64,000 nucleotides of DNA from Limnobacter sp. MED105 (GTDB lineage: Bacteria; Pseudomonadota; Gammaproteobacteria; Burkholderiales; Burkholderiaceae_B), in contig NZ_ABCT01000001.1 of assembly GCF_000170915.1 (NCBI RefSeq), positions 124,001 through 188,000 on the forward strand, in the 5' to 3' direction. The notes below the pieces were generated by a model. It saw nothing but the letters and a program-made list of their open reading frames with translations, did no database searches and was not told the DNA's origin. Below, one piece after another: positions 44,264-52,059 of the stretch (position 1 is its first letter; every line of letters starts with the position of its first letter). The position numbers were made by a program, and so were the translations under genes.

Positions 44264-45193
44264 ATGAGTAAGTCTAGGCTCCCAATCTCAATCCTGGAAC
44301 ACAACGTTGTTTATGAATTTGAACGACGTGCACAATCTAATGCACACGATCTCGAATTGGCTGTGGCGAGTAGAAAAGTGGTCCCGACCCTAGAGTTGAT
44401 TCTCGACAAGGTCCCTCCGAAAGTGCCACATGCAAACGTGAAAACAAGAGAGATCACAATCTATGAATCACATCTTGCATATTTGTGGGCATTTGTTTAC
44501 TCGAGCTTCGTACTTTACGAAGAAGGCATACAGAAGCCAATGCTCGCCGGCACTTTCAGCGGAAGTTTAGAGTTCAACAATTCGTTGCTTCAACGTGCGG
44601 CAGCGCTACAGAGCTGGGCTATCAAGTTTGTCCGTTGTTATTCCGACTGGAGCATAGATGAACTCCCAAATCCAGCCAAAGTGGAGAGCGAAGCTGAGCA
44701 GTTTTACGTACCAAAGGTGAATAGCCTTTTTTTGCAGGCCGTGAATTTTTTACTATTTCACGAGTACGGGCACCTAGTGTTGGGACATGTCGTAAATGAA
44801 GACAAAGACTGGACTCTTGACCAAGAAAAAGATGCGGATAATTATGCAACCACATTTTTCATTGAGGCGGGTACAAACGAAAGTGAGCGCCGATTTGTAG
44901 GGGTTTCAATCGTTTTGCTGCTCGTCTCTTGTGTCTTTATCCCTGAGAAGATTTCGGGTCTGTGGCAGGTAAAGCACCCTCACCTACATGACCGCATCCG
45001 AAACGGTATCAGTTCGCTCAATTTGGAGGAGGAGGAGTCGAAGTTCTACATTTACTATCTTGCAAGTATTGCCCTCCAAAAATACCTTCTTGAGAAGGGC
45101 GTAGATTGTGCACAGCTTGAAATAGAAACGGCTGAGGAGCTGTTTTTTGAGTACTTGGCGAGGATTGATGAGTTTCGAGAAAGCGGCATCTAA
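44264..45193 (+). CDS. HExxH metallopeptidase (U49/Lit-like), cassette-borne
   Basis: 309 residues, start ATG at 44264. FLLFHEYGHLVLGH is a zinc-binding HExxH helix, and a third ligand is offered by EKDADNYAT some 30 residues on (ExxxD/H type). The rest is helical. This arrangement is similar to the Lit (peptidase U49) family, whose founder cleaves EF-Tu to block phage T4, but I am not sure of the family. The membrane-like segment VGVSIVLLLVSCVFI may be a buried helix. It sits between two attC-type sites. Confidence 0.7.
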   Translation: MSKSRLPISILEHNVVYEFERRAQSNAHDLELAVASRKVVPTLELILDKVPPKVPHANVKTREITIYESHLAYLWAFVYSSFVLYEEGIQKPMLAGTFSGSLEFNNSLLQRAAALQSWAIKFVRCYSDWSIDELPNPAKVESEAEQFYVPKVNSLFLQAVNFLLFHEYGHLVLGHVVNEDKDWTLDQEKDADNYATTFFIEAGTNESERRFVGVSIVLLLVSCVFIPEKISGLWQVKHPHLHDRIRNGISSLNLEEEESKFYIYYLASIALQKYLLEKGVDCAQLEIETAEELFFEYLARIDEFRESGI

Positions 45194-45286
45194 CAAATCG
45201 ATACAGTGGACATTTGACCCGTCACCCATTTTTGCTTCCGCAAAAACAGGCATCGCCTCAAATGCCGCCGAACTCAGGTGTTACAC
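45188..45286 (+). other. Probable attC site (last of the cluster)
   Basis: 99 bases from ATCTAAC (exact RYYYAAC) to GTTACAC (one mismatch). GGACATTTGA pairs with TCAAATGCC, and TTTTTGC-TTCC-GCAAAAA closes the tip. It overlaps the stop of the preceding gene. No further cassette follows; 45287-45416 holds nothing I can support. Confidence 0.55.
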
Positions 45287-45416
45287 AAAGTCCGTTTAAG
45301 ATTTCTCTGGAGACGTTCTAAGTCAAAAGTCACAGGTCCGCTCTGGCCGACAAGCGGAAGCAGTAATCAATGCATTAAACTCATTTATTACTTTAAAGGT
45401 CGTTCTTTCGCGGGCG

Positions 45417-46118
45417 TTATTCAGGTTGGTACGGGTCAATCAGGCCCTGGGAATCAATCCTATTCTTCCCAACCCCACTAACGCCAAATCCTACAGCATG
45501 AAAATTCAAGTCGTCGCTACTAGAAATAAGTTGCCTTAGTGCCTTCACATCTTGATTCTTTGGATCCAACCACACAGCCCAATCCTCTTTCGAGATCATC
45601 ACTGGCATGCGGTCGTGAACTTGCTTCAGCTTCTCGCTAGGTTCGGTGGTAATGATGGCAGTGCTCATGACAAGCTCACCACTTGTTTTATCGATCCAGT
45701 GATCACAAACGCCAGCCATTGCGAAGTAGGGTGTTTCATTGGGGTAAATATAAAAAGGTTGCTTGCGGTTTTCACTGCCCTCTGACGGGGCTTGCCATTC
45801 GTAGTAGCCGCTTGCGGGAATTAAACAGCGAAACTTTTTGAAAGCTGTTCGAAAAGATGGCTTCTCATGGACAGTTTCTCCGCGAGCATTATTCAATTTC
45901 GCACTTCCAGATTTGTCTTTTGCCCAATGGGGAATCAGCCCCCAAACATGGTTGAGAATTACCCGTTTGCCTTCTCGATTTATTCGCACCACAGGTACCC
46001 ATGTAGTGGGTGCAATGTTGTAGCTGTTCTTGAAGCGGCTCTCTTCTTCCGTATAACGTGCATCGAAATATGCTGTTAACCGGGAAACTGGTCCTTCGAG
46101 AACATACCGACCGCACAT
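45417..46118 (-). CDS. SRAP-family (YedK/HMCES) abasic-site protein
   Basis: 233 residues. The mature N-terminal cysteine C2 (MCGRY), N in NNARGET, E in PASGYYEW and H in VHDRMPV are the four active-site residues of the SRAP family. These proteins form a thiazolidine crosslink with abasic sites in single-stranded DNA and protect forks. Family length is typical (about 225). It is oriented against the cassettes and lies four bases downstream of the XRE gene on the same strand, so it may be co-transcribed with the element's repressor. SRAP genes are common on mobile elements. Confidence 0.92.
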   Translation of the reverse strand: MCGRYVLEGPVSRLTAYFDARYTEEESRFKNSYNIAPTTWVPVVRINREGKRVILNHVWGLIPHWAKDKSGSAKLNNARGETVHEKPSFRTAFKKFRCLIPASGYYEWQAPSEGSENRKQPFYIYPNETPYFAMAGVCDHWIDKTSGELVMSTAIITTEPSEKLKQVHDRMPVMISKEDWAVWLDPKNQDVKALRQLISSSDDLNFHAVGFGVSGVGKNRIDSQGLIDPYQPE

Positions 46119-46122
46119 ATCG

Positions 46123-46332
46123 CTAGTCCTGCTCGTCTACCAATTCAAACAAGTCGCCCACCTGGCAGTCGAACAGCTTGCACAGCGCCTCAATTGCTGC
46201 CAAATCAACCCTAGTGGCGGTCTCGTTGTAAAGCAAAGTAATCGTATTTCTATTCAGTCCAGTGGCTCTCGCCACGTCTATAACCTTCAATTTTTGCTCG
46301 CCCATGAGCCTTGATAAATGGCATTTAATCAT
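46123..46332 (-). CDS. XRE-family (Cro/C1-type) repressor
   Basis: 69 residues, consisting only of a helix-turn-helix domain: GEQKLKVIDVARATGLNRNTITLLYNE. The start is the ATG at 46332; the longer frame upstream runs into the operator region. It is divergent from the excisionase-like gene with three operator-like repeats between. I infer that it represses the excision promoter and autoregulates. SRAP follows in the same direction. Confidence 0.82.
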   Translation of the reverse strand: MIKCHLSRLMGEQKLKVIDVARATGLNRNTITLLYNETATRVDLAAIEALCKLFDCQVGDLFELVDEQD

Positions 46333-46346
46333 TCTAAAAATCCAAA

Positions 46347-46434
46347 TGTCATTCAGGATGACAAAAATAGTTGACATATGCATTTTAGCGTGGCAATATG
46401 TCATCCAGGATGAATAAAAATCATCTGGAGTGCA
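46347..46434 (+). promoter_or_regulatory. Divergent operator/promoter of the integrative element
   Basis: TGTCATTCAGGATGACA (46347-46363) and TGTCATCCAGGATGAAT (46399-46415) are near-identical imperfect palindromes; a weaker third (TCATCTGGAGTG) lies near 46421. A promoter toward xis has TTGACA (46371-46376), a 17-base spacer and CAATAT (46394-46399). The second operator overlaps the -10 box, so binding would shut xis-int transcription. Confidence 0.72.
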
Positions 46435-46459
46435 GAAAGTTTAACGTAATGGAGGCTAT

Positions 46460-46672
46460 ATGTCACAAACTTTTTTAACCACTGAAGAGCTATCGACACG
46501 AATCAAATATGACGTGCGCACCATCCGCGATCGTTTGAAAGATTCAGTGTTGCTGGAAGGTCGCCATTATTTTCGTCCTTTTGGTGGCCGCAAGATTTTG
46601 TATATCTGGGAAGCGATTGAAGCCGATATGCAGAAAGCAGCATCCACCAAATTGATGGCCTCTGGCATCTAA
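46460..46672 (+). CDS. Excisionase-like helix-turn-helix protein
   Basis: 70 residues with a winged-helix/MerR-type DNA-binding fold: LTTEELSTRIKYDVRTIRDRL and RHYFRPFGGRKILYIWEAIE. GGAGG lies five bases before the ATG. Its position ten bases before the integrase gene and its size indicate a recombination directionality factor, but an AlpA-type activator is possible. It is driven from the operator-controlled promoter upstream. Confidence 0.78.
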   Translation: MSQTFLTTEELSTRIKYDVRTIRDRLKDSVLLEGRHYFRPFGGRKILYIWEAIEADMQKAASTKLMASGI

Positions 46673-46681
46673 GGGGACATC

Positions 46682-48136
46682 ATGGGAAGCGTACGCGCAA
46701 GAAAAGACAATGGTCAGCTTTTCCTTGATTTTAGATATCTTGGGGAGCGCTGTAGAGAACGATCCGTTTTGCCAGATTCGAAACAGAATCGATACAAGCT
46801 CGAACATCTGATGAACCAGATTGAGTCTGAGATCAAAGCAGGGCAGTTTCGCTACAGAAATTACTTTCCAGGTAGTAGTCTGCTCGAGAAAATCGAAGCC
46901 CTTGAAACTCAGCAATATCAACCCGCCTCGCCAATGGTTTCCATTCCAATGACCAACCAGTCGGTGCGGCAATCAGTGGAAAAAATTTCCACCGCAGGTC
47001 ATCCCACCTTCACTGAATTCGCTCAGAAATTCATTGAAGAAAACGAGTCGCTGTGGAAGCGCTCGAACATTCGCACCAAGCGGGACATCTTGGAAAAGTG
47101 GTTGATCCCGCAGTTCGGAAACAGGGTGATCAGCAGTATCACCAAACAGGACCTTCTGGAATTTCGCTCAGTTCTCGCCAAAGCCCCGGGCAAAAAACCA
47201 GAAACAACAATGTCAGCTTCACGGATCAATCATGTGATGACGTCTGTGAAACAGGTCTTAGATGAAGCCGCTGATCGATTCAACTTTACCACTCCGTACC
47301 AGAATATCAAACGGATGCGGATCAAAAAGACAGATGTCACGCCCTTCACGATTGAAGAGGTGGAGATGATCATCAAGTACTGCCGCGAAGACTTTCGAAA
47401 TTACTTCACGGTGAAGTTTTTCACGGGCATGCGCCCTGGAGAAATTCATGGGCTGAAGTGGAAATACATCGATTTCGAAAAGCGCCTGGTCACCATTCGC
47501 GAAACCATTGTGGATGACTACGAGGAAACGCCCAAAACAGCCGATTCCAACAGAGATATTCAAATGGCACCGCAGGTGTATGAGGCCCTTAAAACCCAGT
47601 GGGAAGTTACGGGCAAGAAATCGCCATTTGTGTTTGCCAATGGCAATGGCGGGCCGCTGACCAACCGCAACATGAGTAACCGGGTGTGGTACCCCATGCT
47701 GCGCTCACTGGGGTTAAAACTCCGTACGCCGTACCAAACCCGGCACACCTTTGCCACGCTGATGCTGGCCGCAGGTGAGTCTCCAGAATGGATAGCATTT
47801 CAGATGGGGCATTCCTCCACGGAAATGCTGTTCAAGGTGTACTCACGCTATGTACCCAATTTGACTCGTCGTGATGGCTCAGCGTTTGAGCGCATGTTGG
47901 CTGCCAACTTGGGTCCCGGTGTATCACCGCCGATTGCTCCGAGTTCTGTGGCGGTGGCGGAAAAGTCCTCTGTTTCGGAGGCCCTAGAGCAAGCCCAGCC
48001 ACCACGAGTAGCCAAACCGGCACCCACATCCGCCGCACCTGTTACCGGCGTGAATCAAGCTTCCAAACCTGCCATTCAAAGCCCATGGCTGCAAATGTTT
48101 GAAAGCTACCAAAACAAGAACACTCAGGGAGAATAA
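46682..48136 (+). CDS. Tyrosine recombinase (phage/ICE-type integrase)
   Basis: 484 residues. N-terminal arm-binding domain (MGSVRARKDNGQLFLDFRYLG; resembles DUF3596), a SAM-like core-binding domain (about 115-215) and a catalytic domain with R in TGMRPGEIHGL, the HxxR box YQTRHTFATL, MGHSSTEML and the tyrosine in FKVYSRY. A proline/alanine-rich tail of ~90 residues follows. It lacks the extra helix of integron integrases, so it is not IntI. The likely role is site-specific insertion of this element; tRNA-Arg is one possible target 7 kb away. Confidence 0.93.
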   Translation: MGSVRARKDNGQLFLDFRYLGERCRERSVLPDSKQNRYKLEHLMNQIESEIKAGQFRYRNYFPGSSLLEKIEALETQQYQPASPMVSIPMTNQSVRQSVEKISTAGHPTFTEFAQKFIEENESLWKRSNIRTKRDILEKWLIPQFGNRVISSITKQDLLEFRSVLAKAPGKKPETTMSASRINHVMTSVKQVLDEAADRFNFTTPYQNIKRMRIKKTDVTPFTIEEVEMIIKYCREDFRNYFTVKFFTGMRPGEIHGLKWKYIDFEKRLVTIRETIVDDYEETPKTADSNRDIQMAPQVYEALKTQWEVTGKKSPFVFANGNGGPLTNRNMSNRVWYPMLRSLGLKLRTPYQTRHTFATLMLAAGESPEWIAFQMGHSSTEMLFKVYSRYVPNLTRRDGSAFERMLAANLGPGVSPPIAPSSVAVAEKSSVSEALEQAQPPRVAKPAPTSAAPVTGVNQASKPAIQSPWLQMFESYQNKNTQGE

Positions 48137-48138
48137 TC

Positions 48139-49290
48139 ATGATCAATCCAAAACTTCAAACCGGTAATATCTCTCTTAGCGCTCAAGCCGATAAAAAAAC
48201 AGTCCGTTCAAGCCAAGGTATTCACGCCAACAAAGTTTGTGTTCAGAAAATGGTTCGCATCAATCCAGATGCTAATCAGCTTTTCACTGGTGCTTTCTCT
48301 GGTCTGAATATGCCGCAGTTCGCAAAACTTGGTACTGGCATTTGCGTGGCCAAACATGGCTATGTTTCGCAAAGACAGCAGCGTGAGGGCGTAACTTACG
48401 TGAAGCTTGGTATACCGGTTTACGCTGCGGCTGATCGAATCTACCAAGGAATGCTGTTTGTAAACCTAGCCTGTAGTGGCGCAGATGGCCTGGGAGATCA
48501 CTCGGTCGTGAAGGTTGTTCCCTCGTTGTGGGCCCGTGCTGTTGATGATGGTAAGAACTGCTGGGTGTCGGGATTGAGCCCAGCTGAGGGTGAGCCTGAA
48601 TACAATCCTTTCGACTACGCAATAGCTCAATTGCCTTCCACGTTGAATCAAGCTGCAAGCACGGCAATCTGCGCTTCAAGTCTGTGCGAGTTCTTGAGTG
48701 AGGCGTTTCGATTGCTAACCCCCGAGGATCGTTCCCTTTATTTGGGAATCATGTTGCAGAGCAACCGCTTCTCCAGGTTCCTAAAGTACGCGGCTTCAAC
48801 ACGCAGTCATCACAATGGCGATCACGGACTTGTGTTGCACACAGCAGAAACTGTGGCCAATGTTTTGCTTGGCTTTTTAGCGGCGTCGCCGTGGCAACGC
48901 AGCATAGGTAAACCCGCTTTTGACTTAAGTCTGACACTTCTTGCAGCACTCTTACATGATGCCGCCAAGGTGGACGATTACTACCGTCTTGCGCCAGACG
49001 TCTATTCTACAAATCTAAATTGCAAACTACTTGGCCATGAGCAAACCATGCTCAAGTGGATCGCAGCGGCTTGCTCTAATTCAGGGAATTATCCACTTAA
49101 GCGTGAACTACAGCTTGAACATGCCATCTGCGCCGTGAAGCGACAGCATGATCAGTCGGGTGCTCGAAAGCGTAAAACTCCCGAGAGCTTTGTGTTGCAC
49201 GAAGCTGATTGCGCAAGCGCGCGTGCATTCGATAAAGGTGAGAAAAGTGTCTTGCTGGCCCATCATTTTGTACGTGGAGAATCTGCATGA
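48139..49290 (+). CDS. HD-domain protein (TraI_2/MobH-like)
   Basis: 383 residues starting two bases after the integrase stop. The C-terminal half has an HD phosphohydrolase pattern: HHNGDHGLVLHTAETV, LLHDAAKVDDY, LGHEQTML and EHAICAVKRQHDQ. This resembles the HD part of TraI_2/MobH relaxases of integrative conjugative elements, but the protein is shorter and lacks other relaxase parts that I can see. The stop overlaps the following AAA gene (ATGA). A role in element DNA processing or defence by nucleotide hydrolysis are both possible. Confidence 0.72.
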   Translation: MINPKLQTGNISLSAQADKKTVRSSQGIHANKVCVQKMVRINPDANQLFTGAFSGLNMPQFAKLGTGICVAKHGYVSQRQQREGVTYVKLGIPVYAAADRIYQGMLFVNLACSGADGLGDHSVVKVVPSLWARAVDDGKNCWVSGLSPAEGEPEYNPFDYAIAQLPSTLNQAASTAICASSLCEFLSEAFRLLTPEDRSLYLGIMLQSNRFSRFLKYAASTRSHHNGDHGLVLHTAETVANVLLGFLAASPWQRSIGKPAFDLSLTLLAALLHDAAKVDDYYRLAPDVYSTNLNCKLLGHEQTMLKWIAAACSNSGNYPLKRELQLEHAICAVKRQHDQSGARKRKTPESFVLHEADCASARAFDKGEKSVLLAHHFVRGESA

Positions 49291-50738
49291 ATAACCAGGG
49301 GCAGGGCAGCAAATATCCATTTGGTGAGACCGCTTTCCTACGGAGAGGGATTCCCCAACAGGAAAGTGTAGTTTGCAGTGAGTACTACTACAGCGACTTG
49401 TGTGAAATTCTCATTCCTAGAAATCGACAAGAAGAGCTGCAAAGCAGAATGCAATTGCTTTCCAAGGATAAATTTATCAGGCAACTTAACAGTCTAGATT
49501 TTCATGAAGAACTTCATGATTTTTTTGACTCTCAGCGATTCGAAGAATTAAAGAAGAAGTGGTCTGACAATCCGAACGAGCACCCCAGTTGGGTATTTCA
49601 AGATGGTGGGGAGAAGAAAAATCACTCTCAAAAGGCGTTGAAAAAAGCAGAGAATCTCAAAGTTCCAGACTCTACGAGCTTGTTTCTTAAGCACTTGAAG
49701 GAGTGCATGAGTGATAGCAAAGCATACCTAAGGGCATATAAGGGTATGGCGCGGATCTTTACAGCCAGAGCCACATCAGAATTTGTCGAACAAATTGGTG
49801 AGGACCGTGAACGTATTGGTCGCTCCTGGCGGCTGTTTGTTTCAATGTCTCAAAACAACGGCTTTAGAAGAATTATCAAGCCCAGCACGCCGATTGAAAA
49901 GCGGCTGCAAAACCTGCGATCTAACTTTCCAAATTTTGCACATGTCGTGGATCACGTGCTTAGGCAGATGCGAATCTGGTCTTTAAAAAGCTCTCATGAG
50001 CGAAGGCTCAAGCCAATTTTGCTGGATGGACCAAAGGGGACAGGTAAAAGCGCATTTGCTCGCGAATTGGCCGAGGCTCTGAACACCCGCTACGCGTATA
50101 TAAACATCTCGGCCACATCAATGGGTGGGGTGCTGACAGGTACATCCAACAAATGGGGAAACGGTCAGACGGGTTTAATTTTCTCTGAATTGGCAAGAAG
50201 TGAAACAGCCTCGCCCCTTATTCTTCTCGATGAAATCGACAAGATGTCCTCATTTCAGCAGCACCCTGTTGAGGGGCCGTTGCTTGCAGCACTGGAGCCA
50301 CAAACCGCCCGCGAATTGCGAGATGAATATGGGTCCATTGAGTTCGACGCTTCAAGGGTGATCTATGTCGCGACTTCGAATAATTTAAGTTCGGTTTCGG
50401 CCCCTCTTAGATCTCGGTTTGACGTATTTGATATTTCTTACCCTGATCGCAGCCAGAGATTGATCATTATTCGCAGCATGCTGGCGAAGGCCTATCGCAA
50501 TGTCGATTTCGCACCGCAGGCTTTGAATTTTCTGGCAAGACAAGAAGGTGATCTTCGTTTGCTTCAGTCGATTTTGGATCGTGTGGTTGCCTGCCATGTT
50601 GATTTAACTCTTGCTCAGATGGGGTTGGGGCGAGGTGCAACGCTTCGTGGAAAACAGTTAATTCAGGAGCTCACGGTGAGGATCGCTTTGGAACAGATGG
50701 GGGCCAAGGTCAGGTTCTTTGATCACATTGAGGTGTGA
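49287..50738 (+). CDS. AAA+ ATPase
   Basis: 483 residues. The C-terminal half is an AAA+ module like that of Lon or FtsH: LLDGPKGTGKSAFA (Walker A), SPLILLDEIDKMSS (Walker B), YVATSNNLSSVSAPLRSRFDVF (sensor 1 and arginine finger). The N-terminal ~230 residues are helical and charged, with no recognised domain and no protease site. It is translationally coupled to the HD-domain gene by a 4-base overlap, so the two probably act together. I do not know the substrate. Confidence 0.8.
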   Translation: MNNQGQGSKYPFGETAFLRRGIPQQESVVCSEYYYSDLCEILIPRNRQEELQSRMQLLSKDKFIRQLNSLDFHEELHDFFDSQRFEELKKKWSDNPNEHPSWVFQDGGEKKNHSQKALKKAENLKVPDSTSLFLKHLKECMSDSKAYLRAYKGMARIFTARATSEFVEQIGEDRERIGRSWRLFVSMSQNNGFRRIIKPSTPIEKRLQNLRSNFPNFAHVVDHVLRQMRIWSLKSSHERRLKPILLDGPKGTGKSAFARELAEALNTRYAYINISATSMGGVLTGTSNKWGNGQTGLIFSELARSETASPLILLDEIDKMSSFQQHPVEGPLLAALEPQTARELRDEYGSIEFDASRVIYVATSNNLSSVSAPLRSRFDVFDISYPDRSQRLIIIRSMLAKAYRNVDFAPQALNFLARQEGDLRLLQSILDRVVACHVDLTLAQMGLGRGATLRGKQLIQELTVRIALEQMGAKVRFFDHIEV

Positions 50739-50787
50739 AGGCCGAGTGATCTCAGCGATGATCCGCGTTCGATATATCAAAAAAACT

Positions 50788-50832
50788 GTCCTCCCCTGAT
50801 GCTCTGAAAAACGGAAGTGCATGGGGGAGGAC
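50788..50832 (+). other. RNA hairpin over a GTG start candidate
   Basis: GTCCTCCCC (50788-50796) pairs perfectly with GGGGAGGAC (50824-50832), and TGATGC/GCAT extends the stem. There is no T tract, so it is not a simple terminator. It encloses the GTG at 50817, one of two starts of the next gene. Confidence 0.6.
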
Positions 50833-50855
50833 TCAGTTCAGTAAGGAAGATTACG

Positions 50856-51269
50856 GTGAACAAAAAAACCGGCTCATCTGATAAAGCTAGCAATGAAAGG
50901 TTTGCACAGGAAAACCAAAAGTCGTCTACGCAAATTAAACAGGCGTACCAGTGGGGGGTCATTAAATATATCGACAAAGAAGGAGTGGTTTATCGATTGG
51001 TTTCGGCGCCTCATGATGGTGAAGATGCTGTCTGGAGTCTGAACTCCGGCATTCTTAGCTTCGAAATTCAGGATGGCTTCGTGGACTTTCACGGGTTTTC
51101 AGGGTCGATTTATCGTTGCAAATTTCAGGATCAAGGCTTCAGTCAGCAGATGTTAATAACCATCTTGGGCTGGAGGGCGACGGAGCTCGAGCTAGGAAAT
51201 GATCTTGATTTGATGCCTTTCGCGTTGTTCTTGAGAGAGTGGGAGGCAAAAACGCCAAGGGTCATGTGA
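50856..51269 (+). CDS. Small hypothetical protein of the integrative element
   Basis: About 137 residues from GTG at 50856, with AAGGAAG eight bases upstream; GTG at 50817 within the hairpin is the alternative. A lysine/serine-rich tail is followed by a compact domain (VIKYIDKEGVVYRLV, FVDFHGFSGSIYRC). I do not recognise the family. It is the last intact gene before transposase debris. Confidence 0.6.
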   Translation: MNKKTGSSDKASNERFAQENQKSSTQIKQAYQWGVIKYIDKEGVVYRLVSAPHDGEDAVWSLNSGILSFEIQDGFVDFHGFSGSIYRCKFQDQGFSQQMLITILGWRATELELGNDLDLMPFALFLREWEAKTPRVM

Positions 51270-51329
51270 AGTTAAAGAATTCAAAGTTGGTATCCACCGA
51301 GCACAAGAAGCCGAAGAAGCTGCACAGGA

Positions 51330-51415
51330 ACCTGCGCAGCATGTCCGGGATTTGGTGGCCTTGGGCTTTACCGGGTCTATGACCGGGTCAGGCAGTGGAA
51401 AGATTTCGAGTAGTT
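51330..51415 (+). pseudogene. Frameshifted transposase fragment (IS21 IstA-like)
   Basis: One frame reads HVRDLVALGFTGS and another continues YDRVRQWKDFE; joined, they resemble the IstA stretch where a gLxxxGYxGSYxxVR motif occurs. The frame change and short length make it a remnant. Recognition is by pattern only. Confidence 0.35.
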
Positions 51416-51582
51416 CAAGGCAAAACATCGGGCAAGGGTTGTTTTGCGTATTTTGGTCGAAACTGGACACTGATTCCAGCATAAACTGGAAACCTAAAAT
51501 CGCTCGCTGATAACCGTGGCGCCTTGCTTGGTTTTTTAACCAAACAACAGCGGCCACACCAATGCCTAACCGGAGGTTGTCC

Positions 51583-51870
51583 ATGAGGAAGATTTTAGAA
51601 ACACTGCGGCTGCGCGAACGGCTTGGGTTCACCAATCAGCAAATTGCTGAGGTCATCAAAGCCGGCCCCATCACCGCGTGAGACTATCTGTGACGGGCCG
51701 AGATGGCCGCTATCGATTATTCAATTGGCGTTAAAATAGATGAGCAGCGCTTGTTTCCTCCTGCTTTGCCATCAAGCGTGAAGCGCCCACAACCGAACTC
51801 GGCTTTCATTCACAGCGAATTGAAACGCAAACACGTCATACTCGATTTGCTGTGGCGCGAGTACAAGTAA
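51583..51870 (+). pseudogene. istA: istA pseudogene (IS21-family transposase N-terminus)
   Basis: A single frame of 96 codons from an ATG with CGGAGG upstream reads ILETLRLRERLGFTNQQIA, then after two in-frame TGA codons (51679, 51691) RAEMAAIDYSIGV, LFPPALP and SAFIHSELKRKHVILDLLW to a TAA. IELKRK-type HRELKRKGVTLxLLWxEY is the hallmark of IS21 IstA. The gene is dead by stops and truncation; no istB follows. The 100 bases upstream contain GGACAC and CCAG repeats that may be the IS end. Confidence 0.7.
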
Positions 51871-51997
51871 AACAGGCAACGAAAGTTACCGCTTCAAACA
51901 CAGTTCAACGCAAAACAGGAAGGAGGAAAAACAGATCTAAAAACTGAAAATCGAGACATAATTCTGACCCCAAGGGGGGGCAAAATTCAATGCAAAC

Positions 51998-52021
51998 CCC
52001 AATTCAAATCCCAATTCAAAT
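51998..52021. repeat. Two tandem copies of a 12-bp repeat
   Basis: CCCAATTCAAAT occurs at 51998-52009 and 52010-52021. It lies between the transposase remnant and the AraC gene, in the otherwise empty stretch 51871-52059. Confidence 0.55.
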
Positions 52022-52059
52022 CTGGGTGTAAATCAACAGAATGCCGTTGGCACTGTTAT

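Noticed and set aside
46682-48136. Integrase considered as the integron integrase serving the attC sites
   Set aside because: It has an arm-binding N-terminus and phage/ICE-type catalytic boxes next to an excisionase; nothing resembles the additional IntI-specific segment, and no attI is visible.
51192-51635. 147-codon minus-strand frame over the transposase remnant
   Set aside because: Antisense to IstA-like coding traces and to the end of the small gene at 50856; no domain.
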